A stretch of DNA of 28,592 nucleotides from contig CAZHUG010000031.1 of assembly GCA_964535405.1 (NCBI GenBank), forward strand, positions 1 through 28,592. Reading direction: 5' to 3'. Shown one piece after another: positions 6,122 to 14,522 of the stretch. The stretch's first letter is position 1. Every line of letters begins with the position of its first letter. The notes beneath the pieces are model-generated. The model was given only the letters and a program-made list of their open reading frames with translations, had not been told where the DNA came from and searched no databases. A program made the translations under genes and the position numbers. The DNA comes from Scatomorpha sp964535405. GTDB taxonomy: Bacteria; Bacillota; Clostridia; Oscillospirales; Oscillospiraceae.

Positions 6122-8494
6122 TTATTTCAGTTCGACAACAGTAACGCCTGCCTCACCCTCACCATAGCGACCGAGGCGAAACGATTTGACAGCTTTATTT
6201 CTGCGCAGCTCCTGCTGAACAGCTTTTCTCAAAGCACCAGTACCCTTACCGTGGATGATGACAACACTGCCCAGCTTGCTCATTACCGCGGAGTCTATAT
6301 ACCTCTCCATAACCGGTATCGCGTCCAGCGTCTCCATGCCGCGCAGGTCAAGCTCGGAGGCAACGGGTTCAACGCGCAGCGTGGTCGTCCCAGTGCCGGA
6401 GGGCCGCTTCTTCTTGGCTATGGGCTCAATTACACGAACCTCAGTCTGCTTCGCGCTCACATTCATAATTCCTGCGCGCAGAGCAAGTGTTCCGTCCTTA
6501 TTGACAGACATTACCTCAGCCGGAACCCCCATCGATATTATTTCGACTGTATCGCCCTCGATTGCCGGGCGTTGCGGGCCTTTTTTCTCCTCGGGAATAT
6601 CAACACGCTGGGCAAAGCTCTCCTCAGCCTCGTTTAGCCTCCGGCGAAGCTCGGCTCTTGCCTCGTTGGTGGATCTGTGGTCATCTTCCTCGTTCATCTG
6701 ACGCCGCATTTCGTCAATTTCCGCAAAGGCATCTTCCACAGTTTGTCTGGCCTCGCTTATGACGCGCTCCGCGTCACGGCGGGCCTTAAGCTCTGCCTTT
6801 TCAAGACGCATCGTCAGCTCTATGCGCAGCTTGGCTGATTCTTTTCGGTTCTCCTCCGTCTCACGCAGCTTTTTCTCGGCTTCCGTCCTGTCACGCTCAA
6901 GCGCCTGACGAACCTGCTCAAGCTTATCAATCGTGTCCTCAAAGCTCGCGCTCTCAGTACCTACTCTGCCCCGGGCATCCTCAATTATGTGGCGCGGCAG
7001 GCCAAGTCGCTCGGAAATGGCAAAGGCATTGGATTTCCCGGGAATTCCGACCAGCAGCCGGTAGGTCGGGCGCAGTGTGGACACGTCAAACTCGCAGGAG
7101 GCGTTCATGACGCCCTTCTGGGTCGTAGCGTACACCTTGAGCTCCGCATAGTGCGTCGTAGCAGCGATCATGGCACCCCGACGGCGCGCATATTCGATGA
7201 TAGAAATTGCGAGAGCCGCACCCTCCGTCGGGTCTGTGCCGGCTCCCAACTCATCAAAGAGAATCAGAGTATTCTCGCCGCAGGAGTCAAGGATGCGGAC
7301 TATATTCGTCATATGCGAGGAGAAGGTCGACAGGCTCTGCTCTATGCTCTGCTCATCGCCAATATCAGCCAGAACTGCGGAGAAAACCGGCACGGAGCTG
7401 CCGTCAGCCGCCGGTATGTGCAGGCCGCAGGCCGCCATCACGCACAAAAGGCCTATTGTCTTGAGGCTCACAGTCTTGCCGCCCGTGTTGGGGCCTGTAA
7501 TCACCAGAGTATCAAAGTCTTCACCAAGCTCCAGATCAATTGGCACCGCCGTGTCCTTGGGCAGCAGAGGATGGCGCGCACGGCGCAGTCGAATATTGCC
7601 TTGTGATATTTCCGGCTCCATCGCGTCCAGCTGCCAGCTCAGCTTTGCCTTGGCAAAAATGAGATCCAGGTTAACTAAAATACCGAAATCGCGTGAAATA
7701 TCGTCGGCATGCTCTGCACAGTCGGCAGATAGCTCAGCCAAAATGCGCTCAACCTCTGTTTTTTCCCTTGCGCGCAGCTCACGAAGCTCGTTATTTGCCT
7801 TAACTGCCGCCATCGGTTCAATAAACAATGTCGCGCCCGATGAGGAAACATCATGCACAAGTCCCGGAACCGAGTTTTTAAACTCCGCCTTGACCGGCAC
7901 AACATATCGCTCCGAGCGGGTCGTGATTATCGGGTCTTGCAGGGATTTAGCGTAGGAGGGTGAGCTTATTATTTTCTGCAACGCTTCACGCACACGCGCA
8001 GATGCCGCGCGGATTAGGCGGCGGATAGACGCAAGCTCCGAGCTTGCCGCATCCGCCAGCTCCTCCTCGCTTGCGATGGAGGAGCTTATCTTCTCCTCCA
8101 GAAAGCGGTTAGCCTGCAGGCTGTTGAACAGATGGTCTATGCAGGTTTTTTCTTCTCCCCTTCTGTCGGCGGCATACGATCTTGCACCCCTGGCCGCCGC
8201 AAGGACAGCGGATATCGCCATCAGCTCGCGTATGTTGAGAACGCCGCCCATGTCGGCGCGCGAGAGACTCGCCCTGACGTCGCGAACGCCGGAAAATGAC
8301 GGGCTTCCCCTTGTGACCGTCATGGTTCTTGCCGCAGTGGTTTCTGCCAGGCGGCGACGCGCGTCGGCGGCCTCCGCCGACGGTGTAAGGTTGACTGCAA
8401 GCTGCTTTGCCGCATCGCTGACGGCATGAGCCGCGAGCATATTGAGCACCGTTGGAAGCTCCAATGTTTGAATTGATTTATTGTATTGTGTCAT
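6122..8494 (-). CDS. mutS2: Endonuclease MutS2 (RqcU-type ATPase)
   Basis: A MutS-family ATPase without mismatch-recognition domains. In Firmicutes it is linked to suppression of recombination and, as RqcU in B. subtilis, to splitting collided ribosomes. The 790 residues show a MutS core with Walker A GPNTGGKT at 334-341 and Walker B ILFDELGAGTDP around 411-422. A long charged coiled coil follows (about 510-635), then a KOW-like linker, and a C-terminal Smr nuclease domain (about 712-790) with LDLRG at 715-719 and HGKGTG at 748-753. The length is normal. It starts 9 bases after recO and is probably co-transcribed with it. No convincing terminator follows. Confidence 0.97.
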   Translation of the reverse strand: MTQYNKSIQTLELPTVLNMLAAHAVSDAAKQLAVNLTPSAEAADARRRLAETTAARTMTVTRGSPSFSGVRDVRASLSRADMGGVLNIRELMAISAVLAAARGARSYAADRRGEEKTCIDHLFNSLQANRFLEEKISSSIASEEELADAASSELASIRRLIRAASARVREALQKIISSPSYAKSLQDPIITTRSERYVVPVKAEFKNSVPGLVHDVSSSGATLFIEPMAAVKANNELRELRAREKTEVERILAELSADCAEHADDISRDFGILVNLDLIFAKAKLSWQLDAMEPEISQGNIRLRRARHPLLPKDTAVPIDLELGEDFDTLVITGPNTGGKTVSLKTIGLLCVMAACGLHIPAADGSSVPVFSAVLADIGDEQSIEQSLSTFSSHMTNIVRILDSCGENTLILFDELGAGTDPTEGAALAISIIEYARRRGAMIAATTHYAELKVYATTQKGVMNASCEFDVSTLRPTYRLLVGIPGKSNAFAISERLGLPRHIIEDARGRVGTESASFEDTIDKLEQVRQALERDRTEAEKKLRETEENRKESAKLRIELTMRLEKAELKARRDAERVISEARQTVEDAFAEIDEMRRQMNEEDDHRSTNEARAELRRRLNEAEESFAQRVDIPEEKKGPQRPAIEGDTVEIISMGVPAEVMSVNKDGTLALRAGIMNVSAKQTEVRVIEPIAKKKRPSGTGTTTLRVEPVASELDLRGMETLDAIPVMERYIDSAVMSKLGSVVIIHGKGTGALRKAVQQELRRNKAVKSFRLGRYGEGEAGVTVVELK

Positions 8495-8503
8495 AATATT
8501 TCC

Positions 8504-9244
8504 CTATCTTTTTGAAACTCTTTTATAATAATCCAGGCTGCCGAACGAGCGGTCAAGCTGGTATAGAGTATATGCCTCGCAAACCGAGCCCAATCTGTGC
8601 ATGGATTCATCCTCAAGCCTAAAGGAAAACAGGCGCTTCGGCGCAGCTGAAATTATGTAGCGCATGGCCTCAAGCGTCGCCGCGTCCAGCGGCAGTCCGC
8701 CGGCTCGCTGGCAGCTTCCGCAATACAGCTCGCCATGAGCGGGCACGAGGTAAGCCTCATCCGGCTCCGCCTTGCCGCAGGACGCGCAGACAGACAGCTC
8801 CGGCTGATATCCGGACAGGCACATCAGCCGCAGTTCAAACGCCGCCTTGACAATAGGCTGCGGGGCGAGCCCTGTGGACAGCGCGTACAGGCTGTTGAGC
8901 CCGAGCTGCAATATCTCCGCGTTCGGATAATCCTCGTCAGAGACAGACTCTAACAGCTCCGCGATATAGCTGCCGAGCGCCAGAAGGTCAATATCCTCTC
9001 TCAGGCCGCGAAACTGCTCAACAGTTGAAGCCTCGTTTATTGACCATCTGCCTTTGTTTCCGAACAGTGTAAGCTCGGAAAAGCTCAGAAGCTGGGTCGG
9101 CGCCGACAGCTTGCTCTTAAGGCGGGTGACGCCTCTGGCTTTTGCAGTCAGCTTGCCCTCCGCCTCGGTCAATATGGTGAGTATTTTATCCGATTCCTTA
9201 TATCTGGCCTCACGCAAAATCAGGCCTCTTGTTGTGAGAAACAT
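8504..9244 (-). CDS. recO: DNA repair protein RecO
   Basis: A recombination mediator that helps load RecA on single-stranded DNA in the RecFOR pathway and anneals complementary strands. The 246-residue protein starts with an OB-fold domain (about 1-80: FLTTRGLILREARYKESDK, then TAKARGVTRLKSKL, both family hallmarks). It continues with a helical domain that holds a four-cysteine zinc site at Cys153, Cys156, Cys175 and Cys178. The ATG has AGGCGG eight bases upstream. It sits between yqzL and mutS2; the era-yqzL-recO order is conserved in Firmicutes. Confidence 0.96.
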   Translation of the reverse strand: MFLTTRGLILREARYKESDKILTILTEAEGKLTAKARGVTRLKSKLSAPTQLLSFSELTLFGNKGRWSINEASTVEQFRGLREDIDLLALGSYIAELLESVSDEDYPNAEILQLGLNSLYALSTGLAPQPIVKAAFELRLMCLSGYQPELSVCASCGKAEPDEAYLVPAHGELYCGSCQRAGGLPLDAATLEAMRYIISAAPKRLFSFRLEDESMHRLGSVCEAYTLYQLDRSFGSLDYYKRVSKR

Positions 9245-9273
9245 AATATGTACCGCCTTTCTCTTGCGCGGTT

Positions 9274-9299
9274 GGCGGACAGCCTACTGTCTGTCCGCC
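9274..9299. repeat. Hairpin between yqzL and recO
   Basis: GGCGGACAG (9274-9282) and CTGTCCGCC (9291-9299) are a perfect 9-bp inverted repeat with an 8-base loop. It overlaps the yqzL stop codon and precedes the recO ribosome site. Only the plus strand has a T run after it (TCTTTTT), but no plus-strand gene is present. On the minus strand it could be an RNA processing or stability element. Confidence 0.5.
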
Positions 9300-9418
9300 T
9301 CTTTTTCGTCATCCGTGGTATCAGCCCCAACGGGCTCACTTTGCGATTCACGACTCATGAGCCAGTACATCGGCTCACCGGTCTCTGTGAAAAGTTGATA
9401 AAAATCGTCATTGGACAT
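9284..9418 (-). CDS. yqzL: YqzL-family small protein
   Basis: A 44-residue ORF that standard length cut-offs miss. The ATG at 9416-9418 has GAGGTG about 6 nt upstream. The N-terminal half carries DDFYQLFTETGEPMYWLM, which matches the YqzL pattern (Trp/Phe-x-x-Phe-x-x-TG-x-P-x-x-Tyr-x-Leu); the tail is acidic and unconserved in appearance. Its place between era and recO is exactly where yqzL lies in Bacillus and many Clostridia. The function of the family is unknown. It is the first gene of the yqzL-recO-mutS2 unit. Confidence 0.85.
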   Translation of the reverse strand: MSNDDFYQLFTETGEPMYWLMSRESQSEPVGADTTDDEKEADRQ

Positions 9419-9513
9419 TGATATCACCTCGCACTTAGTTTGTGCTATGCAGGCAATATCTTGCTTGGTAATTATTTTAACTTCATTTTATGTATTAATG
9501 ATTCCGACGATGA

Positions 9514-9542
9514 ATTATATCATTTCAGCACTTTAGTTTCAA
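9514..9542 (-). promoter_or_regulatory. Sigma-A-type promoter of yqzL-recO-mutS2
   Basis: On the minus strand TTGAAA (9537-9542) and a perfect TATAAT (9514-9519) are 17 nt apart. The promoter sits between the era terminator and yqzL, about 95 bases before the yqzL start codon. I see nothing else recognisable in that leader. Confidence 0.8.
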
Positions 9543-9556
9543 GGCTGTTGACAAAT

Positions 9557-9587
9557 AAGAAACCACCGGCTGAGCCGGCGGTTTCTT
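9557..9587 (-). terminator. Terminator after era
   Basis: Arms 9574-9587 and 9557-9570 pair over 14 bp with one G-U and a 3-base loop (core CCGCCGGC / GCCGGTGG). On the minus strand the hairpin starts 11 bases after the era stop and ends TTTCTTATTTG, a broken T run. It closes the yqfC-to-era unit. Confidence 0.8.
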
Positions 9588-9598
9588 ATTAATACTTC

Positions 9599-10489
9599 TT
9601 ATCTTTTATTATTATAGCCAAAATTGCGCAACAGTGACTGTGAGTCACGCCAGTTTTCCTTGACCTTGACCCATGTCTGCAAATATACCTTCGTGTCCAG
9701 AAACACCTCAATATCGCGTCGTGCAAGCTCACCAATTTTTTTGAGCATGGCACCTTTTTTGCCAATTATTATGCCTTTGTGGCTGCTTTTTTCGCAGTAT
9801 ATGGTCACATCCAGATCGAGAATACCGTCATCCCGCTCCTCGAAGCGCGTGACAGTCACAGCAGTGCCGTGCGGGACCTCCTTATCGAGGCACCACAGGA
9901 GTTTTTCGCGCACGAGCTCGGCGCAAATCTGCTTCTCCGGCTGATCGGTATACATGTCGTCCGGGAAAAGATGCGGCCCGGGCACTGCAAGTTTTTCAAG
10001 CTGGATCATAAGTTCCTCAAGACCGTCTCCGGTCTTCGCGGCGATCGGAACAATGGCTTCAAAATCATAGGCTTCGGCATATGCCGCAATAACCGAGAGA
10101 ACCTCGGGTTTTTCAACCGTATCAATCTTATTGACTGCGAGAATCACGGGAACGGAGCTGCCCTTGAACTGCTTAATAAGCTCCCCTTCCTGAATCCCGA
10201 CCGAGGCAATGGGCTCAACCACCAGTACCACAGCGTCAACCGATGCGACGCTGTCGCGCACAACCTTGTCCATATACTCGCCAAGGCGGGTTTGTGCCTT
10301 GTGATATCCCGGCGTGTCCATCAAAACGAGCTGGGTCTCGCCGCGGGGAATTATCGCGGTTATGCGATTTCTTGTTGTCTGCGGCTTATTAGAGACAATA
10401 GCTACCTTTTCACCGACCAGGGCATTCGTCAGAGTGGATTTACCCACGTTCGGACGCCCCGCTATTGTGATCATTGCATTTTTATCCAT
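9599..10489 (-). CDS. era: GTPase Era
   Basis: An essential GTPase that binds the 3' end of 16S rRNA during 30S maturation. The G domain shows G1 GRPNVGKS (11-18), the switch region KPQTTRNR, G3 DTPG (58-61), G4 NKID (120-123) and G5 AAKTG (150-154). The C-terminal KH domain carries IIIGKKGAMLKKIG and ends WVKVKENWRDSQSLLRNFGY, typical of the family. The frame is open to 10534, but ATG 10489 gives the family N-terminus and 296 aa. Its GGAGG lies in the last codons of rarD, whose stop ends one base before this ATG, so translation is probably coupled. Confidence 0.98.
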   Translation of the reverse strand: MDKNAMITIAGRPNVGKSTLTNALVGEKVAIVSNKPQTTRNRITAIIPRGETQLVLMDTPGYHKAQTRLGEYMDKVVRDSVASVDAVVLVVEPIASVGIQEGELIKQFKGSSVPVILAVNKIDTVEKPEVLSVIAAYAEAYDFEAIVPIAAKTGDGLEELMIQLEKLAVPGPHLFPDDMYTDQPEKQICAELVREKLLWCLDKEVPHGTAVTVTRFEERDDGILDLDVTIYCEKSSHKGIIIGKKGAMLKKIGELARRDIEVFLDTKVYLQTWVKVKENWRDSQSLLRNFGYNNKR

Positions 10490-10490
10490 C

Positions 10491-11396
10491 CTATACCTCC
10501 ACAGGCTCCCTTTCAAGGACACCTTCAGTCTCATTTTTCTTAGTATTCCCGCTCAGCACGAAAACCACGGTTGCAATCCAGACACAGATGAAGGTTATTA
10601 TCATCGCGGTGGACATGGTTTCCTTGTACAGCACAAGTCCGACCAGCAACTGTATCGTAGGGTTAATGTACATGAGCACACCGGACAATCCCATTGGCGT
10701 CGAAGCTATCCCCGTGGAATATAGAATCAGCGGCAGATACGTCAGCGCACCGGCGGTCGGCAGAAGCAGCAGTCTCCAGCCTTCAATTTGCCCCGAAGCT
10801 ATGGGCCCGTTGTTAAGCTCCATCACCACTAAAGCTACAATTGCGATCGGCGTGACAAGCATCGTCTCCAAAACCATGGAAACATCGCCCGGAACCTCCG
10901 CTTTCTTCTTGACCGCGCCATAGATGGCAAAGGATAAGCCGATAAGCACAGCCAAAATTGGGAACTGACCCTCCATGAACATCGGAACCATGACACCCAC
11001 AAGCGCCAAAAATACGGCACACCATTGCCCGGCCTTGAGTTTCTCCTTGAAAACTACGAAACCGAGCAAAATAGCCAGAATCGGATTTATGTAGTATGCC
11101 AGACTGACATCAAGCACCCTGTTTGCAGAAACGCAGTAGATTAATGTGCCCCAATTGAAGCTTATCAGCAAGCCGCAGGCAAGCATTGCGAGCATTTTTT
11201 TCCTGTCACGTACTATCTCGATTGCTTTCTTCCACTTGCCTGTCAGAAGCACAACAACGATACTAAGCAGGAGCGAAAAAACAATTCTGCAACACAATGT
11301 GTATATCGGGTCTACGTCCGCCAGCAGTTTCCAAAATATTGGCAGCAATCCCCATGTAACATAACTTATAAATACTAATACAGGACCTTTTTTCAT
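10491..11396 (-). CDS. rarD: EamA-family transporter RarD
   Basis: A 301-residue integral membrane protein with about ten hydrophobic segments in two EamA repeats, the drug/metabolite transporter fold. Motifs typical of the RarD subgroup are SYVTWGLLPIFWKL at the start, NWGTLIYCVSANRVLDVSLAYYINP in the first half (quoted in overlapping short pieces: NWGTLIYC, RVLDVSLAYYINP) and SFAIYGAVKKK at the middle. The substrate of RarD proteins is not firmly established. The gene sits between ybeY and era, where Bacillus has dgkA and cdd. It ends one base before the era start codon and carries the era ribosome site, so the two are probably co-transcribed. Confidence 0.9.
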   Translation of the reverse strand: MKKGPVLVFISYVTWGLLPIFWKLLADVDPIYTLCCRIVFSLLLSIVVVLLTGKWKKAIEIVRDRKKMLAMLACGLLISFNWGTLIYCVSANRVLDVSLAYYINPILAILLGFVVFKEKLKAGQWCAVFLALVGVMVPMFMEGQFPILAVLIGLSFAIYGAVKKKAEVPGDVSMVLETMLVTPIAIVALVVMELNNGPIASGQIEGWRLLLLPTAGALTYLPLILYSTGIASTPMGLSGVLMYINPTIQLLVGLVLYKETMSTAMIITFICVWIATVVFVLSGNTKKNETEGVLEREPVEV

Positions 11397-11438
11397 ATTA
11401 TTTCTCTCTTCCTAATCAGCAGACCCGGGCAGGTTCTC

Positions 11439-11930
11439 TCATCCCATTCCCAAGCTCTTAATTATTACTTTTTCCCTTGATCTCATGAGGCGCTTATCCT
11501 CAGCCTCGTCCACGTGGTCATAACCCAGCAGATGCAAAACGCTGTGTACCGCAAGGTATTGCAGTTCCTTTGAAAAGCCGTGTCCTAGGTCTTCGCCCTG
11601 AGCGGCGCAGGTTTCCAGGCTCACAGCCATATCACCGAGCATTATTCTGCCCGTCTCCGGATCTCGGTCGCACAAATCTGCATCGAACTGTCCCGGTTTC
11701 AGCTCGCTCATCGGAAAGCTCAGGACATCGGTAGAGCTGTCAATGCCGCGAAACTCGCGGTTAATTTCACGGATGCCCTCGTCGTCTGTCAGCAGTACGC
11801 TCACCTCCACGGGCTGGGCAATACCCTCGGCAGAAACTGTTTGACAGACGGCGCGATATATAAGTCCCTTAGCCTGAGTGAAACCCAGCCCCGACCTTGA
11901 GCGGGAGAGCGTCAGCTTCACATCCATCAT
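11439..11930 (-). CDS. ybeY: Endoribonuclease YbeY
   Basis: A zinc-dependent single-strand RNase involved in 16S rRNA 3' end maturation and ribosome quality control. The family's RGIDSSTDVLSFPM segment is present, and the metal site HSVLHLLGYDH gives three histidines at about 129, 133 and 139 (the H-x3-H-x5-H motif). The length of about 163 aa is normal. The frame opens with GTG-ATG-ATG (11933, 11930, 11927). I took the first ATG, which overlaps the stop of the peptidase gene by one base (TGATG); no good Shine-Dalgarno is seen, which fits coupling. The conserved neighbours phoH and era are both in this unit. Confidence 0.96.
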   Translation of the reverse strand: MMDVKLTLSRSRSGLGFTQAKGLIYRAVCQTVSAEGIAQPVEVSVLLTDDEGIREINREFRGIDSSTDVLSFPMSELKPGQFDADLCDRDPETGRIMLGDMAVSLETCAAQGEDLGHGFSKELQYLAVHSVLHLLGYDHVDEAEDKRLMRSREKVIIKSLGMG

Positions 11931-13426
11931 CACAGCCCGTAAATCTCGCTGGCTTTGGCCTCGAGGTAATCGGTGAAAATTTTTGGATCGAAAGCCGCGC
12001 CCATCGCGGACTCCATAAGTGCGCCCGGCTCATACAGGCTGCCGTGACGCCAGATGCGTTCCTCCAGCCATGAATTTATCGGCGCAAAGTCTCCGGCTCC
12101 GACGCATTTATCCACATCCACGGTTTCACGCATTTTCCCCACGAGCTGAGCGCCGTAGGCGCTGCCCAGTGCGTAGGACGGGAAATATCCGATCATTCCG
12201 CCGGACCAGTGCGAATCCTGCAAAATGCCATGCTTATCATCGGGGACATCAATACCCAGATATTGCTTATAGAGGTGATTCCAAAGCTCGGGAAGCTCCT
12301 TCGTTTTGACCTTGCCGCTCATGAATGCGCGCTCCATCTCATAGCGCACCATGATGTGCAGGCTGTAGGTGAGCTCGTCCGCCTCGGTGCGGATAAGTGA
12401 GGGCTGCATCAGGTTCACTGCCCTGTACAGCTCGTCCACGCCGGGCTCTCCAATTTCGGGGCACATGCGGATTAGCTCCGGACGCAGCAGCTCCATGAAC
12501 GGACGTGAGCGGCCGATGATGTTCTCATAGAAACGCGACTGACTCTCATGCACGCCCATCGAAACGCCCTGACCCAGCTCTGTATACATATACTCATCGG
12601 CGGTGTGCAGCTCATAGAGGGCATGTCCGCTCTCATGAATCACGCTGTACATGGATGAAAGAAACGCGTTTTCATCGTAGTTTGTCGTTATGCGCACGTC
12701 ATTTTTCGAGAAATTTGTGGTGAAGGGGTGTTCGCTCGTGGAAAGGAAACAGCGGTTTCTATCAAGACCCATAGTATCCATAATCCACGCAGACAGCTTT
12801 TCTTGAGAGGCCCGCGGCACAAATGCCGACATAAATGGGGGTTCCGGAAGCGCTGCCGCCCCAACGCGCGCAATAAGCGGAACCACGCGCTCACGCAGGC
12901 CGCCGAAAAATTCGTCACAGCGCGCCTGAGTCAGACCGGATTCAAACTTATTGAGCCAGTAATCATAGGCGTCCTTGTCCGGGTCAACCTGCTCCGCCAC
13001 GCGGCGGCTGCAAGCAATGATCTTATCCAGATACGGCTCAAACATGCCGTAATCCGACTTCTCCTTGGCATCCTGCCACACCAGGGAGGCCTCGTTTATG
13101 AGCTGCCTGTATGCCACAAACTCATCTATCGGTATTGCGCGCAGCTCACGCAGCTCTTTTGCGCGCAGCTCGACAATCCTCTGCTCCGCGCCGCTCAGCT
13201 CGGCCTTGTGCTCGCTCAGGTAGTCAAGAAGCCCAGTCGCCTCTTTGCTTGTGCTGAACTTATATGCTTCTCCGCTGAGGACAGATATTGTTTTTCCGCG
13301 CGGGATATATGTATCGCGCGGTGCTGTTGTCATACCGTCAAAGCTCATGAGTCCCATCGCATGGCCATATGCGAACTCTTTTATCTGTTGCTCCTGCAGA
13401 GCTCCTCTCGCTTCCTCCAAGGTCAT
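11930..13426 (-). CDS. Metallocarboxypeptidase, family M32 (Taq/Pfu type)
   Basis: A cytosolic zinc peptidase that removes C-terminal residues. The 498-residue sequence has the catalytic HESGH (HExxH) at 264-268 and the family-specific HESQSR at 293-298. It also has the upstream SEHPFTTNFSKNDVRITTNY stretch in pieces (SEHPF at 231-235, RITTNY at 245-250), all hallmarks of M32. The length matches the family (about 500). ATG 13426 has GGAGGGG upstream. It lies between phoH and ybeY and overlaps ybeY, so it is part of the operon. In Bacillus this place is held by the phosphodiesterase gene pgpH, which is missing here. A role in peptide recycling is inference only. Confidence 0.95.
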   Translation of the reverse strand: MTLEEARGALQEQQIKEFAYGHAMGLMSFDGMTTAPRDTYIPRGKTISVLSGEAYKFSTSKEATGLLDYLSEHKAELSGAEQRIVELRAKELRELRAIPIDEFVAYRQLINEASLVWQDAKEKSDYGMFEPYLDKIIACSRRVAEQVDPDKDAYDYWLNKFESGLTQARCDEFFGGLRERVVPLIARVGAAALPEPPFMSAFVPRASQEKLSAWIMDTMGLDRNRCFLSTSEHPFTTNFSKNDVRITTNYDENAFLSSMYSVIHESGHALYELHTADEYMYTELGQGVSMGVHESQSRFYENIIGRSRPFMELLRPELIRMCPEIGEPGVDELYRAVNLMQPSLIRTEADELTYSLHIMVRYEMERAFMSGKVKTKELPELWNHLYKQYLGIDVPDDKHGILQDSHWSGGMIGYFPSYALGSAYGAQLVGKMRETVDVDKCVGAGDFAPINSWLEERIWRHGSLYEPGALMESAMGAAFDPKIFTDYLEAKASEIYGL

Positions 13427-13457
13427 AGCTTCCCCTCCGATTTCTATTTATCCTTTG

Positions 13458-14504
13458 TTATTTCTGCTTTTTCTTAAACTGATTTGAGGCGAGCCTGTCC
13501 CGGGCAGGTGCCAGCTTTTTCTCATCCTTCTCATAAGCCTCAATTATTTTCTGCACAAGCTCGTGGCGCACCACATCAGCGCCGGTCAGTCTGCAAATGG
13601 CGATATCATCAATATTTTTCAGAACACGAATAGCTTCCTTGAGACCGGAGGGCTTATCCCCCGGCAGGTCGATCTGGGTGATGTCTCCGGTTATGACGAC
13701 ACGTGAGCCGAAACCGATTCTGGTCAGAAACATCTTCATCTGCTCCTTGGACGTATTCTGAGCCTCGTCCAAAATGATGAAGCTGTCGTCAAGCGTGCGC
13801 CCGCGCATATAGGCCAGGGGCGCCACCTCGATATTGCCNNNNNNNNNNNNNNNNNNNNNNNNNNNNNNNNNNNNNNNNNNNNAATATTTATTATACACCT
13901 CAGGGCCAAGCATATCAAAAAGCGCATCGTAGAGCGGGCGCAGATAAGGGTCAACCTTGCTCTGTAAATCGCCCGGCAAAAAGCCCAGGCGCTCACCCGC
14001 CTCGACAGCCGGACGCGTCAGAATAATGCGGTTCACGCTGTCTGAACGGAACGCCGCAACAGCCTGAGCAACCGCGAGATAGGTTTTGCCTGTGCCGGCA
14101 GGCCCGACGCCCAGGGTTATCGTGTTCTTCGCCATGGCGTCTACATACGCCTTCTGGCCAAGGGTTTTTGCCTTTATCGGCTTACCCTTGGCAGTTATAC
14201 ATATGACGTCGCTCGACAACTCTGATATCTTCGCCTCTCTGCCCTCTGCGACGAGCTTGAGTATATAGCGCACATTCTGCGAATCAATCGCCTCGCCCCT
14301 TGAGGCAAGCTGCAAAAGACCGTTTATGGCCTTTTCAGCCATCATAACAGCCTCCGGCTCGCCGGAAATGCGGAGCTGATCTTCCCTGTCTGTCACAGTC
14401 ACACCGAGCTCGGCTTCTATTATTCTGAGATTCTGGTCAAAGGTCCCAAAGACGCTTATAGCGTTCTCCATCCGATCGATTGGCAGTGTTTTCTCTATCA
14501 TCAT
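13458..14504 (-). CDS. phoH: PhoH-like ATPase (with an assembly gap)
   Basis: A P-loop ATPase of the PhoH family, often linked to RNA metabolism; its exact role is not settled. Visible parts are an N-terminal KH-like region (about 10-70), Walker A GPAGTGKT (134-141), the VEAGERLGFLPGDL motif, APLAYMRGRTL, and Walker B FIILDEAQNT followed by VITGDITQIDLP. A run of 44 N at 13839-13882 interrupts the coding sequence between EVYNKY and GNIEVAPLAY. The frame is the same on both sides, so the gene is probably intact. In relatives I recall, only a few residues lie there, so the true gap may be shorter than drawn. It follows yqfD by 18 bases, and the neighbours are those usual for phoH. Confidence 0.95.
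   Translation of the reverse strand: MMIEKTLPIDRMENAISVFGTFDQNLRIIEAELGVTVTDREDQLRISGEPEAVMMAEKAINGLLQLASRGEAIDSQNVRYILKLVAEGREAKISELSSDVICITAKGKPIKAKTLGQKAYVDAMAKNTITLGVGPAGTGKTYLAVAQAVAAFRSDSVNRIILTRPAVEAGERLGFLPGDLQSKVDPYLRPLYDALFDMLGPEVYNKYXXXXXXXXXXXXXXXGNIEVAPLAYMRGRTLDDSFIILDEAQNTSKEQMKMFLTRIGFGSRVVITGDITQIDLPGDKPSGLKEAIRVLKNIDDIAICRLTGADVVRHELVQKIIEAYEKDEKKLAPARDRLASNQFKKKQK
13839..13882. other. Assembly gap (44 N) inside phoH
   Basis: Forty-four undetermined bases. The flanks belong to the same phoH reading frame. The flanking bases do not repeat each other, unlike at the other gap in this window. Confidence 0.95.
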
Positions 14505-14522
14505 GTAGTGTGTCTCCCTCTG

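Noticed and set aside
7170..7955. 261-codon plus-strand open frame opposite mutS2
   Set aside because: Serine- and arginine-rich shadow of mutS2 without start signals.
9779..10543. 254-codon plus-strand open frame opposite era
   Set aside because: It lies entirely antisense to era, has no family resemblance or ribosome site, and is the usual by-product of codon bias in the real gene.
12728..13477. 249-codon plus-strand open frame opposite the M32 peptidase
   Set aside because: Antisense to a clear M32 gene with catalytic motifs; the shadow protein has no recognisable pattern.
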